NCBI RefSeq assembly: GCF_011927945.1 | Contig: NZ_JAATJM010000001.1 | Coordinates: 2,026,079 to 2,090,078, forward strand | Reading direction: 5' to 3' | DNA length: 64,000 nt | Origin: Brevundimonas alba | GTDB lineage: Bacteria; Pseudomonadota; Alphaproteobacteria; Caulobacterales; Caulobacteraceae | In this document: positions 45,096 through 54,366 of the stretch, piece after piece | Layout: each line of letters begins with the position of its first letter | How positions within the stretch are numbered: position 1 is the stretch's first letter | Made by a program: the position numbers and the translations under genes | Notes under the pieces: generated by a model | The model's database searches: none | Told to the model about the DNA's origin: nothing | Seen by the model: the letters and a program-made list of their open reading frames with translations, nothing else

Positions 45096-45731
45096 ATGAT
45101 CGAGCCCCCCGAAACACCGCAGCACGTCGTTAAGGGGCACCGTTCGACCCTGCCTTGGTTCGACATGGCTATGGCGGTGGGTGTCATGGCGATGTCGTTT
45201 GGGTCCCTCTTTGTCTCGCTGCATACCGGCCACACGATGGAACGGCTGGTGCAGCAGAACGAGCGGCTGGTTTATGCGCAATCGACGCCCATCCTGCAGT
45301 TCTCTACCGGCAACAACGACGACGGCCAGCCTGTCCTTCAAGGCCGCCTGACAAACGTCGGATCCGGCGCGGCGAGGGTCGTCTGGATCCGCTTCACCAA
45401 CGGAAGCTTCTCGTTTGTGAACTGGCAGGAGGTGATCCGGCGGTTGAACGGCGGAAAGGACGCAAAGCTGGTTCTTACTGCACCTATCGCCCGCACGATC
45501 TTGTCGGCAGGGGAAGAAAGAACCGTCTTCCAATGGGCGCGGCCGACCGACGCTAACGAGGCGAGGGTCTGGGAGGCGCTGAACCGGGAGCGATGGAATA
45601 CAGTAAGCGCCGCCTGCTTCTGCTCCCTGTTTGACGAATGCTGGACATCAAAACTCGGTGGGGACACACCGGTTAGGGTAGAGAGCTGCGAGGTTCCCCG
45701 GCCTCTGGGCGGCTCTCACGCGTCACACTGA
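45096..45731 (+). CDS. Hypothetical single-pass membrane protein, 211 aa
   Basis: One transmembrane helix lies near the N-terminus (FDMAMAVGVMAMSFGSLFVSL), then a short coiled-coil-like stretch (HTMERLVQQNERLVYA). The soluble part has alternating strands (PILQFSTGNN, VLQGRLTNVGSGAARVVWIRFTNG), which looks like an immunoglobulin-like fold ('l.nvG.G.a....i'). It has a cysteine cluster near the C-terminus (AACFCSLFDECW). I have no family name. The arrangement recalls small inner-membrane proteins found in accessory regions. Confidence 0.6.
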   Translation: MIEPPETPQHVVKGHRSTLPWFDMAMAVGVMAMSFGSLFVSLHTGHTMERLVQQNERLVYAQSTPILQFSTGNNDDGQPVLQGRLTNVGSGAARVVWIRFTNGSFSFVNWQEVIRRLNGGKDAKLVLTAPIARTILSAGEERTVFQWARPTDANEARVWEALNRERWNTVSAACFCSLFDECWTSKLGGDTPVRVESCEVPRPLGGSHASH

Positions 45732-45846
45732 GAGTTGCTTGGCGCGGAGTACTTGAGTGATCCCCGCTGGGCTGCTGGCCCTGTGAAGTCTCGGTCGTGC
45801 TCGGCGAGCCTTCGCAACCGTTCCCGTTCTTGCACTCGGAGTGCCC

Positions 45847-47352
45847 ATGCGCCTTGCGTTTCTTGCCTTCGGATGCCTCCTCGCAACCGCCTCTGCCGCA
45901 TCCGCGCAATCCTCGGCTTCCTCTACCGGGGTGTCCGAGTTTGAATCGGCTGCCTGGATGGCCGACCTGGAGCAGGTGCGAGAGGAAATGGCCTCGCATT
46001 ACGCCAATCTGCAATGGCTCGCGACCGAGCGGGAAGTTCAACCGGATGCAATCTTCGCCGTCGGGCGTCAGCGGTTAGAAGGCGCGCGGAGCGAAGCGGA
46101 AGCCCGCGCGGTCTTCGAGCAGCTTGAGCGCAGTGTGGGCGATCGGCACGTCAAGATCGTTTGGCCGCGGATTGGGGTGGTCATGCCCGCGCCGGTCGCA
46201 TCTGCGACCGCGGCTGCGGCACCCCCGTGCGTGACGCTTGGATATGGCGAGCCGGCTCCGGATAGCAGGGCCACGGCAAGCGGTATGCCGGGCTATCGCG
46301 CACTTTCCGGGGCGAGCGGCTTTTCTGCAGGCCTCATCGAAGTGGGCGATCGGACCGTGGGCGTGGTCCGCATCCCGCAATTCACACCACAACTTCATCC
46401 TGCGGCCTGCGCCGCCGCATTGGTTGAGCTGAGACCCGGCGGCGAACCGTGCGACGACGCGTGTATGGATCAATTGCGAACCTTGGCCGTCGACCGAGTT
46501 ACGGAGGATTTCTCCGATCGGCTGCGAGCGCTCAGGACTGCGGGAGCCTCCACTCTGCTGATCGACCTCGCCGGGAATGGAGGCGGGACCGAATGGGTGG
46601 AGGTGTTGGCGCGCACCGTGACGCCAGTCTCACTGCGCTCCGCCCGTCTCGGCTTCGTGCGTCATCCGCACTGGATCGAGGCCTTGGCAGACAGCGAACA
46701 ACGACTGCGCGAGGCAGCCGTCGGCCAGCCGCCCGAAGACCGTGCGCGGCTGGAGCGCTATGCGGCGGCCTATGCGGCGGCGCGGGTACAGGCCGAGCAA
46801 CCGTGCGATCCAGCCGAGTTGTTCGCAGGGCGAGCGCCCGACTGCGAATGGCTCGGGGGTGGAGATATCTACATGACAGGCCCGGAAGCGGCTTATGATC
46901 CGGAGATTGTCGGCAAGCCATGGGCCTCTGACGTGTTTGAACCGCTGTCATATGCTTTTGAACCGGGGGTATGGACCGGCCCGCTGGTTGTCGTCGTTGA
47001 CAACGGGACCGCTTCGGCGGCCGAGGAGTTTGCGGCCCTGCTCCAAGACAATGACGCCGCTATCGTCGTCGGTGCGCCCACTGCTGGAGCCGGATGCGGC
47101 TACACACGCGGGGGTCTTGACGTGGTTCTGCGCCATAGCGGCGCAACGCTTCGATTGCCGGACTGCGCTCGCTATCGGGCCGATGGGAGCAATGAAGTTT
47201 CGGGGATCGATCCGGATGTACTCATCGGGTTCCGTGCCAATGACGGACCGACGCGGCGCGGGAGGCGGCTTGCTGCCGGTCTGCAGCGAGCTATCGAGCA
47301 GGCGGAGCGACAGGCGTCGGCGCACCAAGAGGACCGCTCAGGAGGAAAATAG
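45847..47352 (+). CDS. S41-family peptidase (tail-specific protease-like), exported, 501 aa
   Basis: An ATG at 45847 gives MRLAFLAFGCLLATASAASAQ, a signal peptide; a GTG two codons upstream is possible. The C-terminal S41 core is visible: TLLIDLAGNGGGTEWVEVLART, then GPLVVVVDNGTASAAEEFAALLQDN with the nucleophilic Ser in TASAAEE, followed by GAPTAGAGCGYTRGG. No PDZ domain is apparent between the N-terminal helical cap (~residues 25-90) and the core. It therefore differs from Prc/CtpA and resembles the interphotoreceptor-retinoid-binding-like S41 group. The general base Lys normally found four residues after Ser is not in place (E-F), so activity is uncertain. It is periplasmic. Confidence 0.78.
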   Translation: MRLAFLAFGCLLATASAASAQSSASSTGVSEFESAAWMADLEQVREEMASHYANLQWLATEREVQPDAIFAVGRQRLEGARSEAEARAVFEQLERSVGDRHVKIVWPRIGVVMPAPVASATAAAAPPCVTLGYGEPAPDSRATASGMPGYRALSGASGFSAGLIEVGDRTVGVVRIPQFTPQLHPAACAAALVELRPGGEPCDDACMDQLRTLAVDRVTEDFSDRLRALRTAGASTLLIDLAGNGGGTEWVEVLARTVTPVSLRSARLGFVRHPHWIEALADSEQRLREAAVGQPPEDRARLERYAAAYAAARVQAEQPCDPAELFAGRAPDCEWLGGGDIYMTGPEAAYDPEIVGKPWASDVFEPLSYAFEPGVWTGPLVVVVDNGTASAAEEFAALLQDNDAAIVVGAPTAGAGCGYTRGGLDVVLRHSGATLRLPDCARYRADGSNEVSGIDPDVLIGFRANDGPTRRGRRLAAGLQRAIEQAERQASAHQEDRSGGK

Positions 47353-47876
47353 GGGCTCCCCTTCTAAACTTTCAGTCGTCTTCCCGGCATTTGCGTCAAT
47401 CCGCCGGCCATTATGTAGGGAGCCCGTGCTGACCTCCAGTCCACGATCGGAAGCCGATTGAGCGACTTCACCATCGAAGCTGTTACGTCGGTCAACCGGC
47501 GGGGAAGAGGCCTGCTTTCCTTCGCAAGCAGCCGCATGCAGGGTCGGCTTTCCGAGAACCGCGCCCAGGCGCAAAAGAGCATGGGTGATGTCCACTTCTG
47601 ACTCAAAGCGGATCTCTAGCGTTTCTGCTAACCTCAGGCATCTCTGCCTAGGAAGGTTGTTCGAACGGACGCCGTTCCGGATCAACCCTCTTGGTGCTTG
47701 GCTCCACACGCGCGAATGGTGATTTGCCAGACCAAGTGCCCGGGGCCGGGGAGCCGTGGCTGACCTCGACACGGATTGATTGGTCGTTTTCACATCTCCA
47801 CTCATTGTGTTGCGCCGTCCCGCATTGCAGGCTCACGCTGCCGGCTTCATGAGACGTTGGCTGCTGTGGGGAAAAC
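47353..47876. other. Intergenic region upstream of the Detocs-like operon
   Basis: In these 524 bp no frame on either strand shows family-like sequence; the long minus-strand frame (47338-47805) is Arg/Ser-rich and overlaps the S41 3' end. It should contain the promoter of the three-gene operon. No clear -35/-10 pair or terminator is recognised. Confidence 0.4.
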
Positions 47877-50800
47877 GTGAGTAAATCGGGACGTCGCGGG
47901 GAGTCGAGCGCTCAGTTCAACGCTGCGCTGGCCATCGTGCGCGGCACAAACGGCGGGATAATCAATGGACTCGCCAAGCTACGGCTCGAGGCGCCAGCAG
48001 ATCTGCTCCGTGAGACAGCTGGAGCGTTCGCGCAGCATCCAGCGTACCGCACCGTCACCCTCAAAGCCCCGTTTCCGAAGCTAGCGAGCGAGCTGCCCGG
48101 CAAGGGCTTCCGCTATATGGGCTCGTTTCGGCGGGAACTTGCTTGGTTCACCGGGCTCCTAAACCTCCACAGCAGCAAGCTCAGTTCTTTTGTCGCACTT
48201 CGTGATCAGTTCGATCATGCGTATCTGATTGGCGACTACACGTCGGCAGAAGGTCTGCTTGACCGGATTGACAGCGAGCTTGGCTTTTCCTGCTGGTCGA
48301 CCCAGCGGCGGATGGAACTCGCTACGCAAACATCTGGGGCTGCCGCTCGGGCCAGACTTCTAAACGATGCATTTGAAAGCGGCGGACCCTCCGTTGCTCT
48401 ATATCTAATGACGTGGTTCGGATACCGCGCGACCGGTACAGTCTCGAAACGAGAGTTCGACCTTCATGTGAGGGAGTCCGCCCCGCTAAGAACAGGGCTT
48501 CACTTCATGCTGCATGCCGACAGCGGGCTTTATCCTGAGCTTAAGGCCACTGATGTCCGAGCGATGATCGCTTGGTCAGACGTCTTGCCCCTCATCGATC
48601 GGTATCAGTTCCTGCTAGTTTCAATGCAGATGCTCGCTGCAAATGATGACGTTGATGAACTAGATCGGCAAGCGGCTCTCACCAACTTAAGCATTCTTGA
48701 GGCGTCAATCGGTGACCCGGACCTCTCTAGGCTGCTATGTGCCCTAGGGGGCGACTTTTCCGCGCCGCGTACTGATCCGGTATTGATTGCAATGCTCGAT
48801 AATTACTCGACGGGCAAATACGGAGCCGTGCTAGCACAGTTCATCAGTGACAGTCATAACGCGACCGTGGAGCGGCTGAACATAGCTTTGCGCTCTCACA
48901 TACTAAGCACGGCTCCGGAGCTCCCCTCCATCGCGCTCGGTCTCGACTCCAAGACGATCCTCGGTCGCATCGCAACCGATCTGCATGAGGTCCTTTGCTT
49001 CAGCGACGGGGCCACGGACGCCCGACTTCGATTGACTAAACTGTGCCTGACGCACGCCACCTCCGCTTGGGCCGCGGCTCTGACCCTTATCCTTGATCGT
49101 CAGCGGCACGACGAAAGAGTGAAGCCGCCGACCCGGGCGCAGAGGGTGAACGCGCTGAGGTGCAGTTCCGAGCACCCCATTCTCGCCTTTTCTCGGACGG
49201 ACAGAGCCCAAACGGAAAAGTACCTAGAGGGCTTCGCTTCAGCCGGAACGCCGAGCGTGACAGCGAGCGCCCTTCTGTTCGTCGCAGGCGGATCCGCTCG
49301 ACTCCCCAGCTTGCCGAAACATCGCATCGAACACCTCAACGCCCTCCGTTACATGCGTTCTGGAGAGCCCGCTCCTGGGGCCCGAAGCCTGAAGGCGCTG
49401 GTCGAGTCGGCGCCACCAAGCGTTCTGCGGAACGAAGCTGAGCTTTTGCTCGTCGAGTCTCGCTTGGCCAGCGGCGACGTGGCGGGGGCATGTGAACTAG
49501 CGGCCGACCTGTTTGTCGAACGGCGCTACTTCGGGTTGGTCCTGCCTGTCGGCGCGCTGATTGCGGCTATCATGGTCGGCCACAACCGACCGATGTCGAA
49601 GTCCGACACTCGAGGCCGCATCAGCGTGGCCATCGTCTTCGACATCTACTCACGGTTTGTGTCCGCCGACAGGGACGCGGAGAGAGCCGACTCGTTCAAT
49701 GATGTTCTGAAGCGCTTCGGGGCACGGAGGGCGAGTGAACTTTCGAACGTAGTGCCTGCCGAGCAGCGAAGCCAACTAATTTACTTCCTCCGATTTGTCT
49801 GCATACCCCAAGTCATGGACCAGTCCCTAGTCCTAGACGGTACAAGGGTGGTCGACGACGAGCGCCTGGCGGTGCTTCAGAACCTCACGGACCTTGCGGC
49901 AGAAGAGACCCCCCAGATCCTCGACGCGTTCAAGGACGAGATACGGGAAATCCGCACTCGGCAGGTGGTGAAAGATACCACTCTAAAATTAGATCAGAGC
50001 AAGATCTACGTGAACATCGAGGGCATTAGACGCGCGACGGATGTGCTGCTGAGGGAGACCTGGACGCGATACCGGTTCATGGTCGAGAACGGCAGCGACG
50101 TTGAGTATGAAGAAGTAGATCGGTTCGTTGTCTCAGCTCAGGAAGACTCTGATGTCTTTGTTCTGACGCTCAACACCCCGTACACAGAAAGAGCGGCTGT
50201 ATTTAAAAGGATAGTTTCTGAGATTCGAGATCAGTTTACGTCTAGTAAAGAATTTGGACTAAATAGCAACCTCAGCGCAAACATTCGGCATGGTTACGTC
50301 CTTCGAGAGCTGCGCGCGCCTCTCGTGGCCAGAACCCTCGTCACAAACCGCATCTCTGCCGAAAAGGGTTATCAGACAAACAACTATTGGTCTGAGAAGC
50401 TTGATGACGACACTGGAATTCGTGATGGCAAGCTTCAGGCGCTGTTGAGCGATTTCTCGGCAAAGATAGACGAGCGGATAGACTATCTGAACCGGAGTTT
50501 GCTGAGAATCAGATCTGAAGCGAGCCCTGAGGGCCTGTTCAACTATACCCTATCAGACAAGGCCCTGCGGGCGCTAGATGAGCTGTGGGGCGCGCTGGAG
50601 ACGTATGAGGAATTCATCGGAGAAGTGATCGAAGCGATGTGGCAAGCGACCGAGCATAACCTGAAGAATGTTCGGAGCCGCTTGAGCGGCGCCGTGCTAC
50701 AAGAATTTATCGATGCAATCGATGAACTCGACGGGTGCTTGGACGGCGCGGGTTTCAAGGAAGATCTGCCGGCGATCGGTGACGCCCTAGCAATGGCGCG

Positions 50801-51374
50801 CAGTGACGTGCGGGCTGCCGTTGACCGGGTGTCTAGTTGGTTCACCCTATCGGCAGCACATGACTACGCAGACTTTGATCTAGAGATTGCCGTAGAGGCC
50901 GGTCTGGCGAGCGTCCGAGCGTACTACGCTGACTTGGAAATCGAGTCATCCTACGTCGGGCCGCCTGACGGAATGCTGCTCATGGGATGGAGCCTACCCG
51001 CCGTGGCGCGCCTGCTCTTCCAACTCCTAGACAACGCGGCCCAGCACGGCGGTCGAGGACGCGACTGCCTGACGATCGCGGTCACCGCCGAGAAGAACGC
51101 GGACTCGCTCCTCATCCGGGTGCTTAATGACCTGCCTGAGGACCTCCTCCGGGAAGACCTGGCGACTACGGTTGCATCTATCAACGCGGATTATGGGCAG
51201 GCCAAAGCGATGGACTTGATCGGCGAAGAGGGCGGGTCTGGCTACTCGAAGGTTTGGAAATTGCTTCGTGCCGACCTCAAGCGAGAGCATGATATAAACG
51301 TATCGCTCGTCGACGATGGGTTCCAAGTTGAAATTCTGATGAATCTGGGAGGACTCGAATGTCGGCCGTCCTGA
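47877..51374 (+). CDS. dtcA: Detocs-like sensor histidine kinase DtcA, 1165 aa
   Basis: It starts with GTG at 47877 after GGGGAAAA. About 750 residues of soluble, mostly helical, repeat-like sequence form the presumed sensor. They are followed by a divergent histidine-kinase core: the candidate phospho-acceptor His805 in NIRHGYVLRELRAPL, then a HATPase with N-box LLFQLLDNAAQHGG (Asn1053) and glycine loop GEEGGSGYSKVWKLL. The canonical DxGxG box is not recognisable (VLNDLPEDL). No membrane helices are seen. Known: in Detocs, DtcA senses phage infection and passes phosphate to DtcB and DtcC. The stop overlaps dtcB by 16 bp, so this is one operon. Base composition is visibly less GC-rich than in neighbouring genes, suggesting horizontal acquisition. 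Confidence 0.8.
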   Translation: MSKSGRRGESSAQFNAALAIVRGTNGGIINGLAKLRLEAPADLLRETAGAFAQHPAYRTVTLKAPFPKLASELPGKGFRYMGSFRRELAWFTGLLNLHSSKLSSFVALRDQFDHAYLIGDYTSAEGLLDRIDSELGFSCWSTQRRMELATQTSGAAARARLLNDAFESGGPSVALYLMTWFGYRATGTVSKREFDLHVRESAPLRTGLHFMLHADSGLYPELKATDVRAMIAWSDVLPLIDRYQFLLVSMQMLAANDDVDELDRQAALTNLSILEASIGDPDLSRLLCALGGDFSAPRTDPVLIAMLDNYSTGKYGAVLAQFISDSHNATVERLNIALRSHILSTAPELPSIALGLDSKTILGRIATDLHEVLCFSDGATDARLRLTKLCLTHATSAWAAALTLILDRQRHDERVKPPTRAQRVNALRCSSEHPILAFSRTDRAQTEKYLEGFASAGTPSVTASALLFVAGGSARLPSLPKHRIEHLNALRYMRSGEPAPGARSLKALVESAPPSVLRNEAELLLVESRLASGDVAGACELAADLFVERRYFGLVLPVGALIAAIMVGHNRPMSKSDTRGRISVAIVFDIYSRFVSADRDAERADSFNDVLKRFGARRASELSNVVPAEQRSQLIYFLRFVCIPQVMDQSLVLDGTRVVDDERLAVLQNLTDLAAEETPQILDAFKDEIREIRTRQVVKDTTLKLDQSKIYVNIEGIRRATDVLLRETWTRYRFMVENGSDVEYEEVDRFVVSAQEDSDVFVLTLNTPYTERAAVFKRIVSEIRDQFTSSKEFGLNSNLSANIRHGYVLRELRAPLVARTLVTNRISAEKGYQTNNYWSEKLDDDTGIRDGKLQALLSDFSAKIDERIDYLNRSLLRIRSEASPEGLFNYTLSDKALRALDELWGALETYEEFIGEVIEAMWQATEHNLKNVRSRLSGAVLQEFIDAIDELDGCLDGAGFKEDLPAIGDALAMARSDVRAAVDRVSSWFTLSAAHDYADFDLEIAVEAGLASVRAYYADLEIESSYVGPPDGMLLMGWSLPAVARLLFQLLDNAAQHGGRGRDCLTIAVTAEKNADSLLIRVLNDLPEDLLREDLATTVASINADYGQAKAMDLIGEEGGSGYSKVWKLLRADLKREHDINVSLVDDGFQVEILMNLGGLECRPS

Positions 51375-51823
51375 TTGTTGAAGATGACGAAGACAAGGCA
51401 GAGCGACTTTCCGAATATATGATTTCGAAGTATATTGTTGCCGATCTCAAGCTTGCGCGGTCACTGCAGTCCGGGCTGAGACTCGCATTGGCGGGAACTT
51501 TTGACCTCATGCTACTAGACATGACTATGACAAATTATGACCGCTCATTGAGCGAGGACGGCGGACGGCCTCACCACTTTGCTGGCAGGGAAATCCTCCG
51601 TCGGTTACAGCGTGAAGAAGTCCATGTTCCCGCTATCGTAGTGACGCAGTTAGGCCGCTTCGGTGAAGAGGCGGAGCAAGTTACGCTTTCGGAGCTCAAA
51701 GAAGAGCTAAACGAGCGCTTCGAAGACTATCTGGGAACGGTCCATTATCAGTCTAATGTTGACGACTGGAAAGATCAGTTGGACGAGCTCATTGGGCAAC
51801 GACTCTCGGCGAGAGGCTCTTGA
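51359..51823 (+). CDS. dtcB: Stand-alone receiver protein DtcB of Detocs-like system, 154 aa
   Basis: It is a single receiver domain: acidic pocket EDDED (8-12), phospho-acceptor Asp54 (LMLLDMTMTN) and the conserved Thr in IVVTQLGRF. The loop after Asp54 is enlarged (YDRSLSEDGGRPHHFAG), and the usual Lys-Pro motif is not evident. There is no output domain. Known: in Detocs, DtcB is a phosphate-buffering receiver that draws phosphoryl groups away from the effector to prevent spurious activation. It overlaps dtcA by 16 bp and dtcC by 1 bp (TGATG), so the three proteins are translationally coupled. Confidence 0.82.
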   Translation: MSAVLIVEDDEDKAERLSEYMISKYIVADLKLARSLQSGLRLALAGTFDLMLLDMTMTNYDRSLSEDGGRPHHFAGREILRRLQREEVHVPAIVVTQLGRFGEEAEQVTLSELKEELNERFEDYLGTVHYQSNVDDWKDQLDELIGQRLSARGS

Positions 51824-53052
51824 TGCGCGTGCTAATCGTAGAAGATGACGTGCCGAAGTATGGCAAGATCCGCGCCTGCCTTGTTGAAGCGGGGCTCGAC
51901 GAGAACGAGATCGATCTTGTCGTCACCGCGCAGGAAGCCGTTAGCGCTCTGGAGGCGAGGCGCTATGACCTGCTCCTTCTGGACGTGAATCTGCCTCTCA
52001 AACCCGGTGATGAGAAGCCAAAAAGAGGAGGAGGTCTCGCGGTACTTCGCGAGCTGCACCGAGGCGAGGCGGCTAATACACCCCAGTATATCGTGGGCGT
52101 CACAGCCTACGAGGACGTCGTCAAGGAGTTCGGCGCGGAGTTCAGCGATCATCTCTGGTCGCTCGTCCATTTCACCGAAGGCAACAATCATTGGGCTGCT
52201 CAGCTTGCCTCGAAGGTCGCCTACATCAGGGCGTCCCTGGCAAGCCGCCGGTTCTCCGATGGGACTACCTACGGAACTGACGTCGCTATTCTTACTGCCG
52301 TCGAAGCTGTTGAGTTCGCTGCCGTTGGCGACTTGCCAGCAGGCTGGCAGCCTCTGCGCGCCACCAATGACGAGACGCGATATCTCAGCGGCTCGTTGCA
52401 CCTTGGCGGGCGCGATGCCTCGCTAATCGCGGCGAACGCGCCTCGAATGGGCATGGCAGCGACCGCAATTTTGGCAGCAAAGCTCATCCAGCAGTTCCGG
52501 CCCAGACTGCTGCTGATGGTAGGTATGTGCGCCGGCAGAGCCGATGAGGTGAATGCTGGCGACATAATCATCGCGGACCCGACGTGGGACTGGGGCAGCG
52601 GCAAAATCAAGTCGGTGGACGACGCGCCATTCTTTGAGCCCGCCCCTCATCAACTCGATCTAGACGCCGATATTGCAGAGATCTGCCGAGGGCTTGCTAA
52701 CAATCGCGACCTCCTGAATGGCATCCGGAAAGATGCGAAGGGTGTGCGCCCCCCCTTTGAGTTGAACGCCCATGTTGGCCCGATGGTTAGCGGCGCTGCC
52801 GTCGTGGCTCACAAGCCGACTTTTGACGAGCTTCAGCGGCAACATCGGGGTTTGATTGGACTGGATATGGAAGCTTACGCTGTCGCGTCAGCAGCCTTGG
52901 GGGCCGGCAGGCCGCGGCCACACGCCGTCATCGTTAAAGGCGTCTGCGACTACGCGGACAAAGATAAGGCGGGAGACTTTCAGCAGTACGCTGCGTCGGT
53001 CAGCGCGGCATTTGCGATGCGAGTGGCGGATCAAGTCTTGGAAAGGCTGTAG
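51823..53052 (+). CDS. dtcC: Receiver-purine nucleosidase effector DtcC of Detocs-like system, 409 aa
   Basis: I use the ATG at 51823 overlapping the dtcB stop. Residues 1-140: receiver with ED at 7-8 and phospho-acceptor Asp54 (LLLLDVNLPLKPG). Residues ~150-405: PNP/MTA-SAH nucleosidase fold with AILTAVEAVEF, MVGMCAGRADEVNAGDIIIADPTW, the purine-site Glu350 (IGLDMEAYAVAS) and general acid Asp376 (VKGVCDYADKDK), all intact. Known: in Detocs this domain cleaves ATP to adenine and ribose-5'-triphosphate once the receiver is phosphorylated, collapsing the nucleotide pool and aborting infection. The arrangement kinase, lone receiver, receiver-PNP is the defining Detocs gene order. It is downstream in the same operon, with no terminator seen. 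Confidence 0.88.
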   Translation: MRVLIVEDDVPKYGKIRACLVEAGLDENEIDLVVTAQEAVSALEARRYDLLLLDVNLPLKPGDEKPKRGGGLAVLRELHRGEAANTPQYIVGVTAYEDVVKEFGAEFSDHLWSLVHFTEGNNHWAAQLASKVAYIRASLASRRFSDGTTYGTDVAILTAVEAVEFAAVGDLPAGWQPLRATNDETRYLSGSLHLGGRDASLIAANAPRMGMAATAILAAKLIQQFRPRLLLMVGMCAGRADEVNAGDIIIADPTWDWGSGKIKSVDDAPFFEPAPHQLDLDADIAEICRGLANNRDLLNGIRKDAKGVRPPFELNAHVGPMVSGAAVVAHKPTFDELQRQHRGLIGLDMEAYAVASAALGAGRPRPHAVIVKGVCDYADKDKAGDFQQYAASVSAAFAMRVADQVLERL

Positions 53053-53257
53053 CTACCCTGCTCTGAGGGAATGGGTTGGCAGCGCGCCTTCAGTCTGCCC
53101 ATGGTCAACGTCGGCTTATCGGCCGATAGTCAATGTCCGCTTGTGGCGCGGTCCAGACCCGGCACGCGGCGAAACCGGAGCGCTGGCCGGATGACTGAAG
53201 CGAGAAAAGGCAGTGGGTGGCAAGGCCGAGGTCTGGCAGCCCGCTAACGCGAAGGGG

Positions 53258-54292
53258 TCAATGCAGGGCGTTCGGCGCTTCGGACCGGCTGGCGATGCCT
53301 GCGCGCCATTCGCCCGGAGAAACGCCGGCCCAGTCTCTGAACGCCCTGTAGAAGGACGTCGTGTCCTGGTAGCCGAGCAGGTAGGTGACCTCGTCGATCT
53401 GGAGGGCTGAGTCGCCGAGGAGCTGCTGGCTGAGTTCGCGGCGGGCGTCGGAGAGGAGGGCGCGGAAGGTCGTAGCTTCGGCTGTGATGCGCCTCTGCAG
53501 GGTGCGCTCGCTCATGGCCAGCTCGCGCGCCACATAAGCGATCTCGGGGCGGCCGCTGGCGAGGGAGCGCTTGAGGACGGCCTTGACGCGTTCGGTGATG
53601 TCGTCGCTGTCCTGAATCTCGGCAAACGCCGCCGCGAGCCCCGGGGTGACGAGGTCGAGGAACTCGGGGCTGTGGCCCGGGAACGGGGCGGCGAGGTCGT
53701 CGAGGTCGAAGGTCATGGCGTTGCGGGCGGACCCGAAGAGGATCGGGGCGCCGTAGTGGTCTTCGAGTTCGGGGGCGGCGGGACCCGCCCGGCGATATTC
53801 GACGCGGGCCGGGGTGATGCGCCGGCCGGAGCCGCGGCGTCCGAGCTCCAGCAGGAAGATGAAACTGAGGTCGACCGAGACCGCCGGCTCCGGCTCCGTG
53901 GCAAAGGGCCAGTCCTTCGCGATCGTCCAGCGTCCCGCGCTCTCTTCGGCGCGGAAGACCTCGCAGGCGCCCATCCGCTTGAAGCGCTCGATGCGCCCTA
54001 TGCCGTCACGGAAGTCCGCGGCGTAAAGGGCGGCGATGAATGCCGGCTGATGGCCCGAGAGATCGGCAGCCCGAAGGAGCCGCGGCGCCAAGGCGGCATC
54101 GTCAGCGAGTGTCTCGACGGCCTTCCAGACCGCGAACAACTGGGCCGTGGAGAAGGCCGCCGAAGCGTCGAGGTGCAGGGTGGATGCGAGGCCCGCGGCG
54201 CGCAGGATTTTGGCCGGCTCCAGCCCCGCGTCGCGCAGGGCTCGCCACAGCGTGGGCGGGAACCGTCCCTTGTCGACCATGGGCGTCGCCAT
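53258..54292 (-). CDS. AraC-family regulator with Arabinose_bd/OruR-like N-terminus, 344 aa
   Basis: The ATG at 54292 has AAGGAG 8 nt upstream. The N-terminal ~200 residues have the pattern of the AraC N-terminal 'Arabinose_bd' domain of OruR/ArgR-like regulators (LRDAGLEPAKILRAAGL, then AALYAADFRDGIGRIERFKRM). The C-terminal HTH_18 reads YVARELAMSERTLQRRITAEATTFRALLSDARRELSQQLL, then IDEVTYLLGYQDTTSFYRAFRDWAGVSPGEWR. It is 74 bp downstream of an alpha/beta hydrolase on the same strand, so the two probably form an operon. GC is higher than in the Detocs genes to the left. Confidence 0.88.
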   Translation of the reverse strand: MATPMVDKGRFPPTLWRALRDAGLEPAKILRAAGLASTLHLDASAAFSTAQLFAVWKAVETLADDAALAPRLLRAADLSGHQPAFIAALYAADFRDGIGRIERFKRMGACEVFRAEESAGRWTIAKDWPFATEPEPAVSVDLSFIFLLELGRRGSGRRITPARVEYRRAGPAAPELEDHYGAPILFGSARNAMTFDLDDLAAPFPGHSPEFLDLVTPGLAAAFAEIQDSDDITERVKAVLKRSLASGRPEIAYVARELAMSERTLQRRITAEATTFRALLSDARRELSQQLLGDSALQIDEVTYLLGYQDTTSFYRAFRDWAGVSPGEWRAGIASRSEAPNALH

Positions 54293-54366
54293 GTGCGGAA
54301 CTCCTTGTGAGTGATCGCGCCGTTCCCGGCCACCCGTGCGAGGATGGCCGGGAACGCGCCTCTTCG

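Noticed and set aside
47338..47805. Minus-strand frame of 155 aa upstream of the Detocs operon
   Set aside because: It overlaps the S41 gene end and has no recognisable domain or ribosome-binding site.
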